Source: Tetradesmus obliquus
Lineage: Eukaryota; Chlorophyta; Chlorophyceae; Sphaeropleales; Scenedesmaceae
Direction of reading: 5' to 3'
DNA: 64,000 nucleotides
Assembly: GCA_030272155.1 (NCBI GenBank)
Contig: CP126192.1
Span: forward strand, 1,522,501 to 1,586,500
The position numbers were made by a program, and so were the translations under genes. Position 1 is the first letter of the stretch. Each line of letters starts with the position of its first letter. The notes under the pieces are model-generated. The model saw only the letters and a list, made by a program, of their open reading frames with translations. It searched no databases and was not told the DNA's origin. Positions 48,001-62,849 of the stretch are shown one piece after another.

Positions 48001-49085
48001 ACTGCAGGACTTCAACTCGCACATCAGCCGCTGCATCCTGCTGGGCAAAATCAACGAGGGACCTCACGGGCGGACTGCACACGCGCCAGGTAAGGCAGCC
48101 CTTTGGCGTGTCATCAGCCTGGTCACAAGTGTTAGTGCCCCTCTGTGTACACTGGGGTCGGTAACAGCATCGTCTGCTGGATGATGGCCTCAAGCCAATG
48201 ACAGAAATAGCAAAGCATGGCGGCAGACCTATGCTGGATGAACTGCATGGCTGATCCTCACATGGTAGAATGCTCAACTGCGTCATGTTGCTGCCTGCGC
48301 TCAGGGTGCCACACCGCCGTGGCCATCATGCGCATGCCCGCCGATTCTGCAAGCTGGCAGTTCTCCGTGGGCCACGACATCGTGTTACGGGGTGAACCAA
48401 TGCGTATCGACAAAGCTCTTGCCCTTGAGCACAGCAACTACATGGCCGTATGCCAGCTGGCATGTGTGGAACGAAACTGTGACTTCATCGCTTACAGCAG
48501 CAGGTTCTGCGTGATGATGAGCCGCAACGGAGGGACCGACCCCAGGACCATCGCGGGCACTGCAGCCGCCCCAGTGCACTCCGTCATGATTAACATGGCA
48601 CAGTGGAACGACTGGGATGCGGGTGAGTGCGCTGCGTGTGTGCGAGAATCGCATTACTCCCAAGTGCAGACTGATTGACCTGGGCGGTAGGGATTTGCAG
48701 CGCCTGCTTTGTTGACCCTTTCTTGAATCAGCAGCGTGCTCAGTTGACGTCAAGACAACTGTGCAAGCACACAGCATTGGCACATATGTATGTGCAACTG
48801 CTCACATGCATTGGTGTCTCATAGTGACAGATGGCAGCCAAGCACGGTCAAGCTCGCAGCCATTGGTCTATTCGCAGGTGAGTGTCACCAACAAGTGCTT
48901 GCGTTGATGTGTGCTGCCTGCAGGAGGCATTTACCCGGCCGGCATCTGATCCAGCCCCTACACATGGAGCTGATGGGCTGCTGGGGGCGCCCACGGTATG
49001 CCTTGGCAAAGTCTGGCACGGCTCAAGTGCCAGGTGCAGTGCTCTTCCATTCTGGCAGCGCAGGTGGATGAGTGGCCCAAGCTAA
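42005..49085 (+). CDS. large secreted cysteine-rich protein with chitin-binding-like and PAN-like domains
   Basis: Seventeen exons join in phase to 955 residues: 42005-42170, 42285-42518, 43022-43309, 43619-44306, 44512-44627, 44883-44930, 45289-45370, 45677-45693, 45989-46030, 46477-46546, 46728-46844, 47184-47218, 47424-47779, 48008-48089, 48305-48622, 48831-48877, 48924-49085. A signal peptide (MCLFLVASTSLVAHAAA) opens it. Residues about 145-215 hold a Cys pattern like peritrophin/CBM14 domains (DHCQAFITCDGKG, MCPIAGTGFSPASGTC). A Thr/Ala-rich beta-type region follows (230-458). Residues 495-650 are repeated short Cys motifs (GWDNNAGICYENC, FVCWQHCPGGWADHGAVC, NGLCYPSCGDSYW, FMCYNHCP). A small-residue hydrophobic stretch comes next, then PAN/apple-like Cys blocks (WDNCLLRCRNNPGCKGVDFN and VCQLACVERNCDFIAY). 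An extracellular matrix or adhesion role is inferred. Exon 8 is 17 bases. The last two exons are least certain. Confidence 0.7.
42813..42853. other. 41-base compound palindrome in intron 2
   Basis: Two perfect palindromes sit side by side: AGGTTCATGAACCT (42819-42832) and GGCTGATCAGCC (42833-42844). They are enclosed by ACCACC on the left and GGTGGT on the right. The strand could fold into a stem bearing two adjacent hairpins. It lies in the 503-base intron 42519-43021. Function unknown. Confidence 0.6.
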
Positions 49086-50786
49086 GAGCTGCCAGCGAGC
49101 TTTGTGATGAGATGGTCTCAATGTTGCCACTTTGTGCAGCACGCTCAAGCAACTTCATTGATAATCGATATTGTAGCTAACTGCGATCGTGATTGTTGTG
49201 ATTTCTATGCTAGCTTGCCAGCGCACGCATTGTCTTGTGAGTGTCCTTGAGCGTGACATCTGCTTCATCAAGCGTGCTTGGTTGCGGGTGACTGCCTGTA
49301 GCTCTACTCTGTTTGTTTGTTTGTTTGCTTGTTTGCTTGTTACGTGATCGTGAATATTGGGTAGCTTTGCTGCACCTACTGCTGCAGCATGTTGGCACCG
49401 GTGTGCATATCGTGAGTGCAGCTGCCATTGCTCTGTCTTAGAGGAGGGGGTCCCAGTTCCAGGTGGTTTCTTGCACAGTATGTTGTCCTTGACATAAGGA
49501 TCATGAGTGCATGCATGTAGCCAGCTCTTGCGAATTGTGTGTTCCCAATGCGCGCGCCTAGCACCACAGATACAGGCTGCATAAACCACAGCCATACCCT
49601 GCTGGTTGCTCAAAGACCAAACCCACTGTACGCGCATGAGTATGCGCACAGTTGCATGTTGCTGGGCGGCCTCTGCTGGTGAGTTGGCTGCTGATCTGCT
49701 TTCATGGTAGAACAGGGGTGGAACACAACCTGCACACACCAGCATGGGTGAAACAAACATCCTGGCATAACCTAATTCAGATGCTGAAGGCAGTCTGCTG
49801 TCGAGCATGGCATACTTCGGGTTTGCAGCTGGGGTGCATGTTGGTGGGCGTTGCATGTGGCGTGCTGTGCGGGTGGCAAATCCAAAACGGTGCAGTGCAT
49901 GCTCAACAAGCCATCAGGTAGCAGCATGATGCACAACCCAGTGCTGCTGCGGCTGCCCTGCGCTGTGTTGCAGATTCTGTCTGCTGTCTTCGGTGAGGTG
50001 GAAATTACTTGATCAACGCCTTTCTGACTGAGGCTGATGCTATGGGTGGTGGTCCGGACCCTGTTGGAGGGGGTGTGAGTGGCACAATATAGAGGTGTAG
50101 AGACAGGTGTGATGATGCACAGCCCGACAAGAACAAGTCGAATGGCTCTTCTGTGTATGATGGTCACGTTGTGGTGAGTGTGAGTTTGATAGCGTGTCGT
50201 GCCCAATGTATCAAGCATTAAAAAAAGAACTTGTGGCTGGCTGGTGAGTGTGTGCTTTCATGTCTGTAGTGTTGGCAGCTGGGCTGAGCGAGGGTTTGTT
50301 CGCAGCACCATGGTTGCTAGTTGGCATCTGCAGTGAGAATGGAGTCTCTCCATCACCAATGAGGACACGGCGTAATCAATACATGCGTTGCAGCCAGGCT
50401 GTTGTGGTTCTGATGGCGTTGAGTGATTTGAGTGCTGAGTAGCTGATACGAAGGATTGTGGACGACAGTTGGCATGTGCAGTGGAAAGGCAGTATATGGC
50501 ATTCCTCTTGAAGACGAGGTGCAACTGATCCTGCGACGTGTGCAGCAGCCAGGCTGCTGTCGGAACTGTGTGGCTAGCCACATAAAACTTAATACGGCGG
50601 CGCTGTAATATGCATGGTTTTGGACGATGGTTTCCATGTGCGACGACAAGGCACTCTGGGTCAATTGTTGCCACGTCCAGAGGACCACTAGCATAGCCGC
50701 CCATACCTGAAGCGCACAGCACCTTTGCATCGTTGCTCCCGGACAAACAATACGTATGTACCAAAAGTATCTAGGTTTCGTTGTAC

Positions 50787-50840
50787 ACCCACTGGCAGCA
50801 TGATGATGATGATGATGATGATGATGACCCACTGGCAGCA
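50787..50840. repeat. (TGA)n microsatellite between two identical 14-mers
   Basis: A 26-base TGA tract (50801-50826) is flanked on both sides by ACCCACTGGCAGCA (50787-50800 and 50827-50840). The arrangement suggests a duplication of a short segment with the microsatellite growing at the junction. Confidence 0.85.
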
Positions 50841-50997
50841 GTGCTTCACTGCAAGCATGCTGACTATAGGCTGCCTGAAAGCAGGGCATGTGTAAACTGC
50901 AGAGTGATGTACAAGCCGTGCACAGCAACAACAGAGTGCTGCAGCTGTCTCATAACGTTCACATACACACCCCGACCTTGAACTCACATTTCAATTT

Positions 50998-51002
50998 TTA
51001 CA
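50998..51002 (-). terminator. TGTAA polyadenylation signal
   Basis: The minus strand reads TGTAA about 375 bases past the COG2 stop at 51376. It is the nearest such motif I noticed, and the distance makes it tentative. Confidence 0.3.
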
Positions 51003-51375
51003 TTTTGGAAGACACGCAGGCAACCTCGCCCATTTGGGGAGCCAATGACAGGTTCATCACAGGCGAGCCATAATACCCAATTAGCCACCAACCGCAAAGC
51101 TGTCTATGCCGCAATGCAGCAGTGACACAGTGACTGCCGCAGATGGTACTGCACAGCTTCCACGAGTCACTCGAACCCACACCAGTCAAGCGTAGCACAA
51201 GACTGGTCACAAAGGCAATCATCGGCGCGCCCATGCGGCACACACTTGGCACATGCAGCTGCTGTGCAGCCCATGGGCCTTTAGGACCTCACAGTGACCT
51301 CACAGTGCCAAAGCTCTTCACATCCACGCCAGCCAGATGTGGCATGTGCATGCATCAATGCCATGCCTTGTGGGA

Positions 51376-54300
51376 TCACGACTGCTCCGCACTGCTGCCA
51401 GGCTGCTGCTGCTGCTCCTGCTGCTGCTGCTCTGGCGGTGTCACGGTTGCCAGCAGCTGGTTGAAACTCTGCAACTGCTCAGCCGCCAGCCCAAAGCGCG
51501 CAATCTGGCGGCCATGCTCCTGCACATCAAGGAACAGCTGCAGGCAGATCTTGTCGCTATCTGACATGGCGGCGGCTGCTCCTGCTGTTGCTGCTGCTGC
51601 TGCATCTTCGCCCGGGCGGCTCTTCTTCAGGCGCTTGAGCGAGGACTCCGTCTTCTTCACAGTCGTCAGCAGCTCCTCCGCCAGTGCGTTATAACGCTCG
51701 TTGACGTTGTTAATGACATCACGTGCCAACAGCAGCTTCAGCGCATCTGGCAGCTGCTGCACGGGGCCGGCAGTCTCCAGCAGCTGCCGCAGCGGCTGCA
51801 GCACGCCTGCGGGAACACGCGCACAGCCATGGCAGCAGCGGCAAGTGCAAGCAGGTGGATGCGACTGCGCGCCACCCCTGCCAGCCTGCAGTCTATTGTG
51901 TGAGGAGCGGTGGCTGCATGTTTTACATGTGCAGCGCCCAGCCTGACAGCATCTACGCTCGCAACCACAAACAGCAGCGAATTGCTGCAGCTGGCATCAG
52001 CTTCATATGCTGCTGCTGCCAGTTGCAGCTGTCACTCCCAGCTGTCACGCCCGCAGCTGCTCCGCCTCACCTGCCACGTAGTGGCTGTGCCGCACTGGGG
52101 GCCCCTTTGCTGTCATGCGGTAGGTGGCTGTGATGCCCTTGAGCTGGCGCACCATGGCCATGCAGCGCTCCAGCACGTCGCCGCCAATGAGCAGCAGCAC
52201 CTGGCGCAGGCAAGGCAACGTGCCAGGCAGTGCACACGTGAGTATGATTCTTAGCAGCGCAACACTGCTGGGGCTCAACAAGCTCTCAAGTTGGCTAACT
52301 CAATGCACACAACAATTGCACAACAGCAGGCAGCCCTGCTTGCGCATGCGCGCCTGCTGTTCCCGTTGCTGCTCATACCAGCCTCCGCACCTGCTGCCCG
52401 TGCTGCGCGATGTTGCCCGCCAGCTGCGCCAGCGTCTGCGTCAGCTGTGCCACTGCATCGCCAGGCAGGCCGGCCAGCAGCGCCGCAAGCTGCGGCGACA
52501 AGCTGCCCACCACCAGGCGCTGGCCAAGCAGCACATTGCGGGAAGCAGTCAGCGGCGGCAGCAGTAGCAGCAGTAGCAGCAGCAGCAGCAGCAGACGCAT
52601 TCAGACAGAAAGCCAAAGAGCAGGCAGCTGCCAGGGCCTTCAGCTGCAGCTGCCCACAAGACAGGAACAGAGCTGCAGGCTGTATGGGTTTCAGCCAGTG
52701 CTTGCATGCTGCATGCACGTTGTAGAGCGCTGACATCAGCCGATTCCAACCAACCCTGCACCCTGCACAATTGACCACTGCGCACCGCCGCCATGCGTCA
52801 GTGAGGTGCAGCATCACGTGCCGCACCTGCAGTGCATCAGCGTCAGCACAGATAGCGGCGCACTCCTCGGCCCCAATGGAACCAGCCCAGCCAGCCGGCC
52901 CTGCTGCTGCTGCTGCTGCTGCGCCTGCTGCACCTCCTGCTGCCGCTGCTGGGCTGCCCGGTGCAGCGGCACCAGCAGCTGCAGCCTGTCCAGCAGCCGC
53001 GCCGGGTGCAGCGCCACCTGCTGCAAGCGCTGCCTGGCGGGTGCTTGCAATGTCCTGCAACCAGCTGTCGTACCGCACCAGCAGCTGGAACGCAAGCTTG
53101 GCGAACCTGTCTGCCAGCGCTTGCAGGAACACGTCCGGGGCTACGCAGCGCTGCAGCGCGGACCACAGCGCCGCAGACACAGCCAGGCGAAGCTGCTGCT
53201 GCTGCTGCTGCTGCTGGCTGGGTGAGGCCTGCTGCAGCTGGCTGGCCTTGGCGGCAGCTTCAAACGTGCCTGCAAGGCAGCAGGCGTGCAGCGCAGAGCA
53301 GGCAGCTGTTGTTCAGCAACACTGCAAGCACCACAGCTAGCTTAGAGGGAGGCTGAGCCACTTGCAAGGCACATCACGAGAAACTACCCTAGCCTGGTGT
53401 TAACAGTTGAGGGTCACCACAGCAGCAGCCAGGCCCCGCATACCACCCCCCAATACTGCGGCGCCCCGCACCTGCGATGTCCTGGAAGACCAGGCTGAAG
53501 TACACCGGCAGGTTCCAGCGCTTGGCCCAGCCTGCTGCTGCGCTGCTTGCCCGCAGCCGCTCCACCGCTGCCCTGCTGGCTGCCAGCGCCTCCAGCTGCG
53601 CCAGCAGGTCCTGGCCCGCGCAGAAGTTGGCCTGGAAGGCGGCGGGGTTGCCGGGCGAGAACACGCCTGCAATTTGCCCAAAGCAGCAGCGGCGGCAGCA
53701 ACATGATGCCACAAGCAGTACGCAAGAGCAGCAGTCGACAGATGGTTATGCACGGGCGATGCACGTACAGCACGCTGCACTCGCTGGGGTCGGCTGCGCC
53801 TGTTCGCAACTTGCTGCTGCTGCTGCTGCTGCTGCCGGTGCAATGCTGTCCTTGCGCCCACCTGGCATGCCATCCGCCACAGCCTGGGAGATCTCTGCCA
53901 GCAGCACCGCCCCCAGCAGGTCAAAGCCGCCCAGCCCGCTGCCGGGCGCAGCCAGCGACGCCAGCAGCGGCCCTGCAGCATCCTGCAGCCGCGACAAACT
54001 CGCACCTACCACAGCCGCCAGCGGGCCGGCTGGACTGCTGCTGCTGCTGCCGCCTGTTGCCAGCTGCTGCTGCCGCACCTCTGCCACCACCTGCTTGATG
54101 AGTGGTGACACCAGCCCGCTGCGCAGGCCCTCCTCGCCCCTGCTGGGGTCACCCAGCTCCAGGTAGCCGCGCAGGCAGTGCGTGGCGGCTGGCCAGGCGC
54201 GTGCCGCCAGCGAGCGCGTGAGTGCTGCCTGCAGCTGCCTGTCCAGGCTCATGCGGCAGCTCAGCACGCGCCGCTCCAGGCCCTTCACAAAGGCCAGGTG

Positions 54301-56129
54301 CTGCAGGCGACGAAAAACAGTGAAGGCGGCCGGCGCCCAGTGAGAATAGTTGGCTGCTGCGGGCTTGGGCGTTGTGGTGCATGTGCAAGACATGGATGCA
54401 TGTGACAGATGCAGCAGCACCAGCCTAGGCAATGGTTAGAGCAGCAGACAGCACAAGCGCCTGCCTTCACCTGCCTGCTGCTGGGTGTGCAAGCTGCAGC
54501 TGCTGCTCTCCGCCACCAAATGTTGTGCTGCAAGTGCTGCCACGCGCAGCTGCTCTGCATGTCTCCCAGCACCCTGCACCAGCTGTGCTCGCCGTGCCAC
54601 GTTCTCGGCGCCTCACCCTGCCTCTGCTTCCCCCTGCTGCCCTGCCCTCACCTTGCCGCGCTCCACTAGGTACAGCAGCCGCGCAGCCTCTCCCGACACG
54701 CGCTCCAGCAGCCGGCAATGTGCATCAAGCTCCTCGCCGCTGCCGCCAGCAGCTGCTGCTGCTGTTGCTGCAGCACCCCCATCGCTGCCGCTGGCGCTGG
54801 CCGCACTCTGCTGCTGCTGCAGGCCTGCCGCTGCTGCTGCCGCCGCCACCTCCTCCAGCAGCTTCTCCACCTTGCCAGTGCTTGCTGCTGCCTCCTGCAT
54901 CAGCTCAAGTGTGGCGCGTGCTGCTGCTGCATCCTGGCGCCGCTGCAGGCCCTGCAGGCAGCAACAAGGAAGCAGGGAGAGGGATGAGATGTGTACCTCA
55001 GCGATTAGCCGGCTGCAGAGAGCTAACAGCACAGCACCATGGGAACAGCAGCTGCACCAGCCATAGTCGCATGCGGCTGCAACGATCTGCTTTTCAGTCC
55101 AGCGCCCTAGACTGCAAAGCGCTGCAGCTGTTGCACATCTAGGTGTGTGCGGTGCGCACCTGCTGCAGCGCCTGCAGCTCTGCCTTGATCGCGTCCTGCA
55201 CTGCTGTCAGCTTGCCCTGCACCAGCAGACAAGGCAATGAATCTGTCAAGCGAAGATAGAGCGCCCGTCATATGCCGCGTGCATTGCATGCGCAGGCTGG
55301 GCTGTACAACCGCACTGCTGACTGGGCCGTTGGGGAGCTGCAGCCACAGCGCACCACTGCTTGGCTCGCAGCTGCAAAGCAGCAGGACTCCTCCAGAAGG
55401 CATTCAAGCACTGCCGACTGTGCAGCTGCAAGCCTGTTGCACTGCGATGCCGCATGCTGCTTCACCCTGCAGCTGTTGGCGCTGTGCTGCAGCGGGGCAG
55501 CGGGCGCACCTGTATGTCCAGCAGCGGCTGGCGCATGCGCACCACTGCTCCCTCCAGCCCGCCCAGCTTGCTGCTGAGGCCCACATAGTCGCTGTAGTCC
55601 TCGTTGATGGCCTCCACCAGCTGGCACCATGAAGCAGTAAGCACGCGCAGTGTGTGAGCACACCGCCTCAACCAGTTGTATATGTGACAAATGAAGAAGT
55701 GAGCGCATGTGAAATCCTCTCAGGGCAGTCAGCAGCAAGCACTGCATGTGCTTGCAGGAGACACACAGCAGGAAAGACGAGGCAGCACTGTGCGGCTGCT
55801 GTGCACGATGTTGCTCACCTTGTTCTTGAGTTGCAGCAAGTACGCCTGCAGCTCTGCCTTGACTGTGGGGAGAGGTACCTGCAGCCACGTTGATGGTTGG
55901 AGTGGAGTAACCGCAGCTATGTCGCCAACTGCCACCCGCTGATCAGGCACTGCTGGATGCAGCCACTCACATAACGCCTCAGGTCCGCAACACAAACGTC
56001 AGGGCTAAAGTCTAAGTTGTCAAAACGTTCTGGTGTCAGCCACATCGCGCTCTTGATGCCCTGCACTGCTGCTGACCCAGCATGCTGCAGCTGCTGTTGC
56101 TGCTGCCCTCCCTCCGAAGGGGGAGGCAT
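51376..56129 (-). CDS. COG2: conserved oligomeric Golgi complex subunit 2
   Basis: Eleven exons join in phase to 825 residues: 56129-55971, 55878-55819, 55620-55510, 55216-55160, 54951-54652, 54300-53862, 53666-53472, 53269-52786, 52502-52391, 52200-52071, 51806-51376. The N-terminal region is diagnostic: WLTPERFDNLDFSPDVCVADLR, then VPLPTVKAELQAYLLQLKNK, LVEAINEDYSDYVGLSSKLGG, AVVRMRQPLLDIQ, and the coiled-coil GLQRRQDAAAARATLELM. It aligns along its length with plant COG2. COG2 sits in lobe A of the COG tether, which guides retrograde vesicles within the Golgi and so keeps glycosylation enzymes in place. The C-terminal half keeps INNVNERYNALAEELLTTV. Two lineage-specific inserts are low complexity: a Gln run and a 60-residue Ala/Gly/Pro stretch in exon 8. 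The acceptor of exon 9 is the least certain. It is divergent from the FtsH-like gene. Confidence 0.88.
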
Positions 56130-56527
56130 GGTAGAAAGTAATATATTTCAGTGGCCAAGCGACAACAAGGACAACAAGGAGAACAGAAAGATCGTGGCAA
56201 AAAGCAGTAATAGCTTTGGATGCTGTCCGCACTACGACTGTACTGTGCCTGGAAGACTGCTTGGAAAGCAGCAAATGGAGACTAGCGACAATAGACAGTT
56301 TAGTCGACGCTACCTACGCTGCAAGATGGTTCAGCTGGGTAGGAGTGTCCATCAACATGTTACACCTGAACGACTTGGCAATAGCTTGCAGGATGCGTCC
56401 GCCATTGCCTCATTTAGTGGAAGTGCTGCTGGTTTTGGCCTGAGGCGGTGTTGGATGCTTACAGATTCAGTTGAGAATGTGTGTTTGCTGATTCTCCTCG
56501 CGTGCCTCGCTTAGCTTGAACAACAAA
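56130..56527. promoter_or_regulatory. divergent promoter, COG2 / FtsH-like gene
   Basis: 398 bases separate the start codons of two genes that face apart. The sequence is AT-richer than the coding regions. No clear core element is seen, and the call is from layout. Confidence 0.45.
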
Positions 56528-60102
<3,575 letters not shown>

Positions 60103-62099
60103 GGGGGGCAGCTGCAGAGTGCTGCCACCTGCAGGGGGCATGCCGGCTGGCCCACTGTGAGGCGTGTTAGCTAGTTTGGTGAATTGTTTGAGCGGTTGCC
60201 GTAGATATCAGCAGGGAGCGTAAACAACTGGCCATGCACCTTTGCGTGTGCATGCGAGTACGGGTTGCTGCTGTCGCTTGGTGACCTGCAGCTATTCGCG
60301 CAGTGACGGGCGTGGTTGCGAGCGAGTGCGAAGAAGCATTGAGTGCTCAGAGCTTTGTGGATGGCTAGTTACAAGCCTGCTTCAAGCAGTTGCCATGTCA
60401 TGACGTGTCAGTTGCTGCCGCTGGTCAAGTGGTGAGCTGTGTCCCAGAGTGTAGCTGCAAACCAGAGTGGCGTGCGTTGAGCAATGGCTGCAATGCGGGG
60501 TTCGTAGCAGCCTTGTCTTGCTGGTTGATACGTGGTGCCAGCAGACTTTGCAGGCTAGGTCAGTCATCCGGGCCTTCACATTCACAAGTCAGGTCTTGTG
60601 GTGGCTTGCAGGGCTGCGGTGGGGCAGCCATGCTGAGCTGCCAGTTGAATGAAAAGGTGCAGCTCCTTGCGGCAAATGAGTTGTGCAGAGTTCTGTACAG
60701 TATTTGGGCACTTTTAGCAGCTTGATAGCCATCGGGGTTTGGCCTTGCCTGGGGCAATGCGGGGTGCAGCAAGTTACTGTACACCCATCAAAGGTTGCCG
60801 ATTGCAGTGCAGGCTACTCATTATGCGTGCTGTGTCAAGCGGAGCTATCACGTTGTCATTGGAGTTCACTGACAATCTTCATATGTTGATGTCCTGCGTG
60901 CGGCACACTTGCATGGCTACTTTGCCATTGCATGCATGTCGTCCGCTGCATCGTTGTTGCTGGCGCTCGTTTACTGAGGACTGGCCAGGCCGTGGACAGG
61001 GCGTGTATAGTGGGCACTTGAAATGTGAGGAGCGTGCTTGCAGAGCGGCGTTGATGCATCCTGATTGGTGGCAACCATCGTGTTTGCCCAGCCTGGGGCG
61101 GCTGCTGGTATGAATGATGCGCCAGGAGTTGCGGGCTGAAATTACTGTCATACTGAGTGTGTGGCATATGTTGCTGGCAGATGCGGGCAGCACGAAAGTA
61201 GGCAGGTCTGTGTTTGCACAGCAGGCAGGAGGCACTGTGGAACACATGTAACATTGCGGCATTCCGCTACGTATGTGAAATTTTTTTACCATTTGTGGTA
61301 GGACACTATCCTGGTGGGAGTGCTGCACACCAGTGAAACTCATGCATGGGAGGCGTCAGAAGGCAGTAAGGGAAGGGGTGCTGGGGTGTCACTAGTGACA
61401 CTGTCATGGCCTTACAGCTGCACCACATCAGCCATGCGTGACACTTTCTCATGCAGCGTTGCTTTCAATCATCTTGAATCGTCCAGTTGCAAGTAATGCA
61501 TGCCGTTCTCCTTGAACTGAACCTGCAGGATCTACAGCATTGGCGTCCAACTTCTGCAAGCCTTCTGTCGCTCATCTGCGGCCAGAGTGATCTAGGCTCT
61601 CGCACGCACGCATACTCTTTTCAAAAATTTGATATGATACATCGCCACACTGCCAGGCTGTGAGATCTCGAGGCCAATGCGCCCTTGTAACCCGGACAGG
61701 AGCCAACTCTCGCTCCAAACTGTGCCATTGACACCCGCGAGCGTGCTTAGGCAGGGCAGCGTGCCATAGGATTCCGGGATGCACCTGCAATACCGTGGGT
61801 GCGCGGGCATGAGCAGAAGGGTGTCAACAGTGCAACAGCAGGCTCAACCTGAAGTTACCTCTGCAGGGTGGTACACTGGTACTGTACCACATGCTGCAGG
61901 ACGTGTCGACACAGTTGTTACGCCTTGATACCACAGCCGTACTGTACCATGTGGTCGTTTGGAGATGAATAGCTGGGGCCCATGGGACTGTGGCGCCATG
62001 TCAGCAGGGCGATATCCGTCGACACTGATGTTTGTGTTGACAAACGACTGGTCCGCGCGCCCCCTGCTGACTCCCATCGCCCCTACTCATAAAGTGCAG
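60103..62099. other. 2-kb region with no supported gene
   Basis: It follows the FtsH-like stop. No exon with known similarity is visible. Minus-strand frames at 61592-61810 and 61844-62077 read like protein in places (for example NGTVWSESWLLSGLQGRIG) but have no family I recognise. The upstream exons of the gene beginning at 62100 may lie here. Confidence 0.35.
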
Positions 62100-62811
62100 G
62101 CAAAAATGCCCCCACTGCAAGGGAAATTTACGCATCAGCGGAGGGCAGAAGAAGAAGGTCACAGTGGTGCTGCTAGACAAAGTCCAGGACGGCCTGCTGG
62201 TGAGCAGGCCAGGCGCTGGGTGGTCATGCTACGCGCTGTGAGGCACATGCATACACGTGCATGTGCAAGGCGTGGGAGTCGCTCTGGTGTGGCCTCACAA
62301 CTCGTTGGTCAAAATGTAATCATGCAGCAGTTTTGTGTCTAATGCTGGGCCGCACTGGGACAGTCTGACCGCCAGTGGACTGGCAAGCTGTGTCCTGCAG
62401 GGCGAACCTTGTCAGCAGCAGTGCATGGTGACACACGTGCAGCGCTGCAGCAACTGCCACCCCACCCTGCAGCACTCAGCAGCAATCCAGACTGCGTACC
62501 AGGCACAGTTGCAGCGCACTCCCTTTACTGCATCCCACAGTTATGCTACCTCTCCACTTGGCGCGGTACCACACCACATTTGCTGTCCCCACAGACACGC
62601 AAGGTGTGCGATGCATGCGAAATTGCGGTTGGGCCCCACTACTACTACAAGAGAGGTGAAGAGGGCCGCGGCAGCCTTGGGGGCCGCGTCACGCTGGACT
62701 TCACCATGCTGCAAGATCCGCGCTGCGCGGTCCTAATGCTGGACACCAGCGAGACAGTCTTTGTGCAGGTGCGCTGGCAGCAGTGCCCCAAAGGCAGCAG
62801 CAGCAGAATTC

Positions 62812-62849
<38 letters not shown>

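Larger units (their letters stand above)
49086..51375. other. 2.3-kb intergenic between convergent genes
   Basis: It lies between the stop codons of the secreted protein (+) and COG2 (-). Open frames are short and unrecognised on both strands. It is AT-richer than the flanks, with TTTG-type runs near 49315-49340 and a TGA-triplet microsatellite at 50801. No RNA gene is evident. Confidence 0.4.

Noticed and set aside
61592..62077. minus-strand gene from two open frames
   Set aside because: Parts look protein-like, but no family, start or convincing splice pair could be shown.
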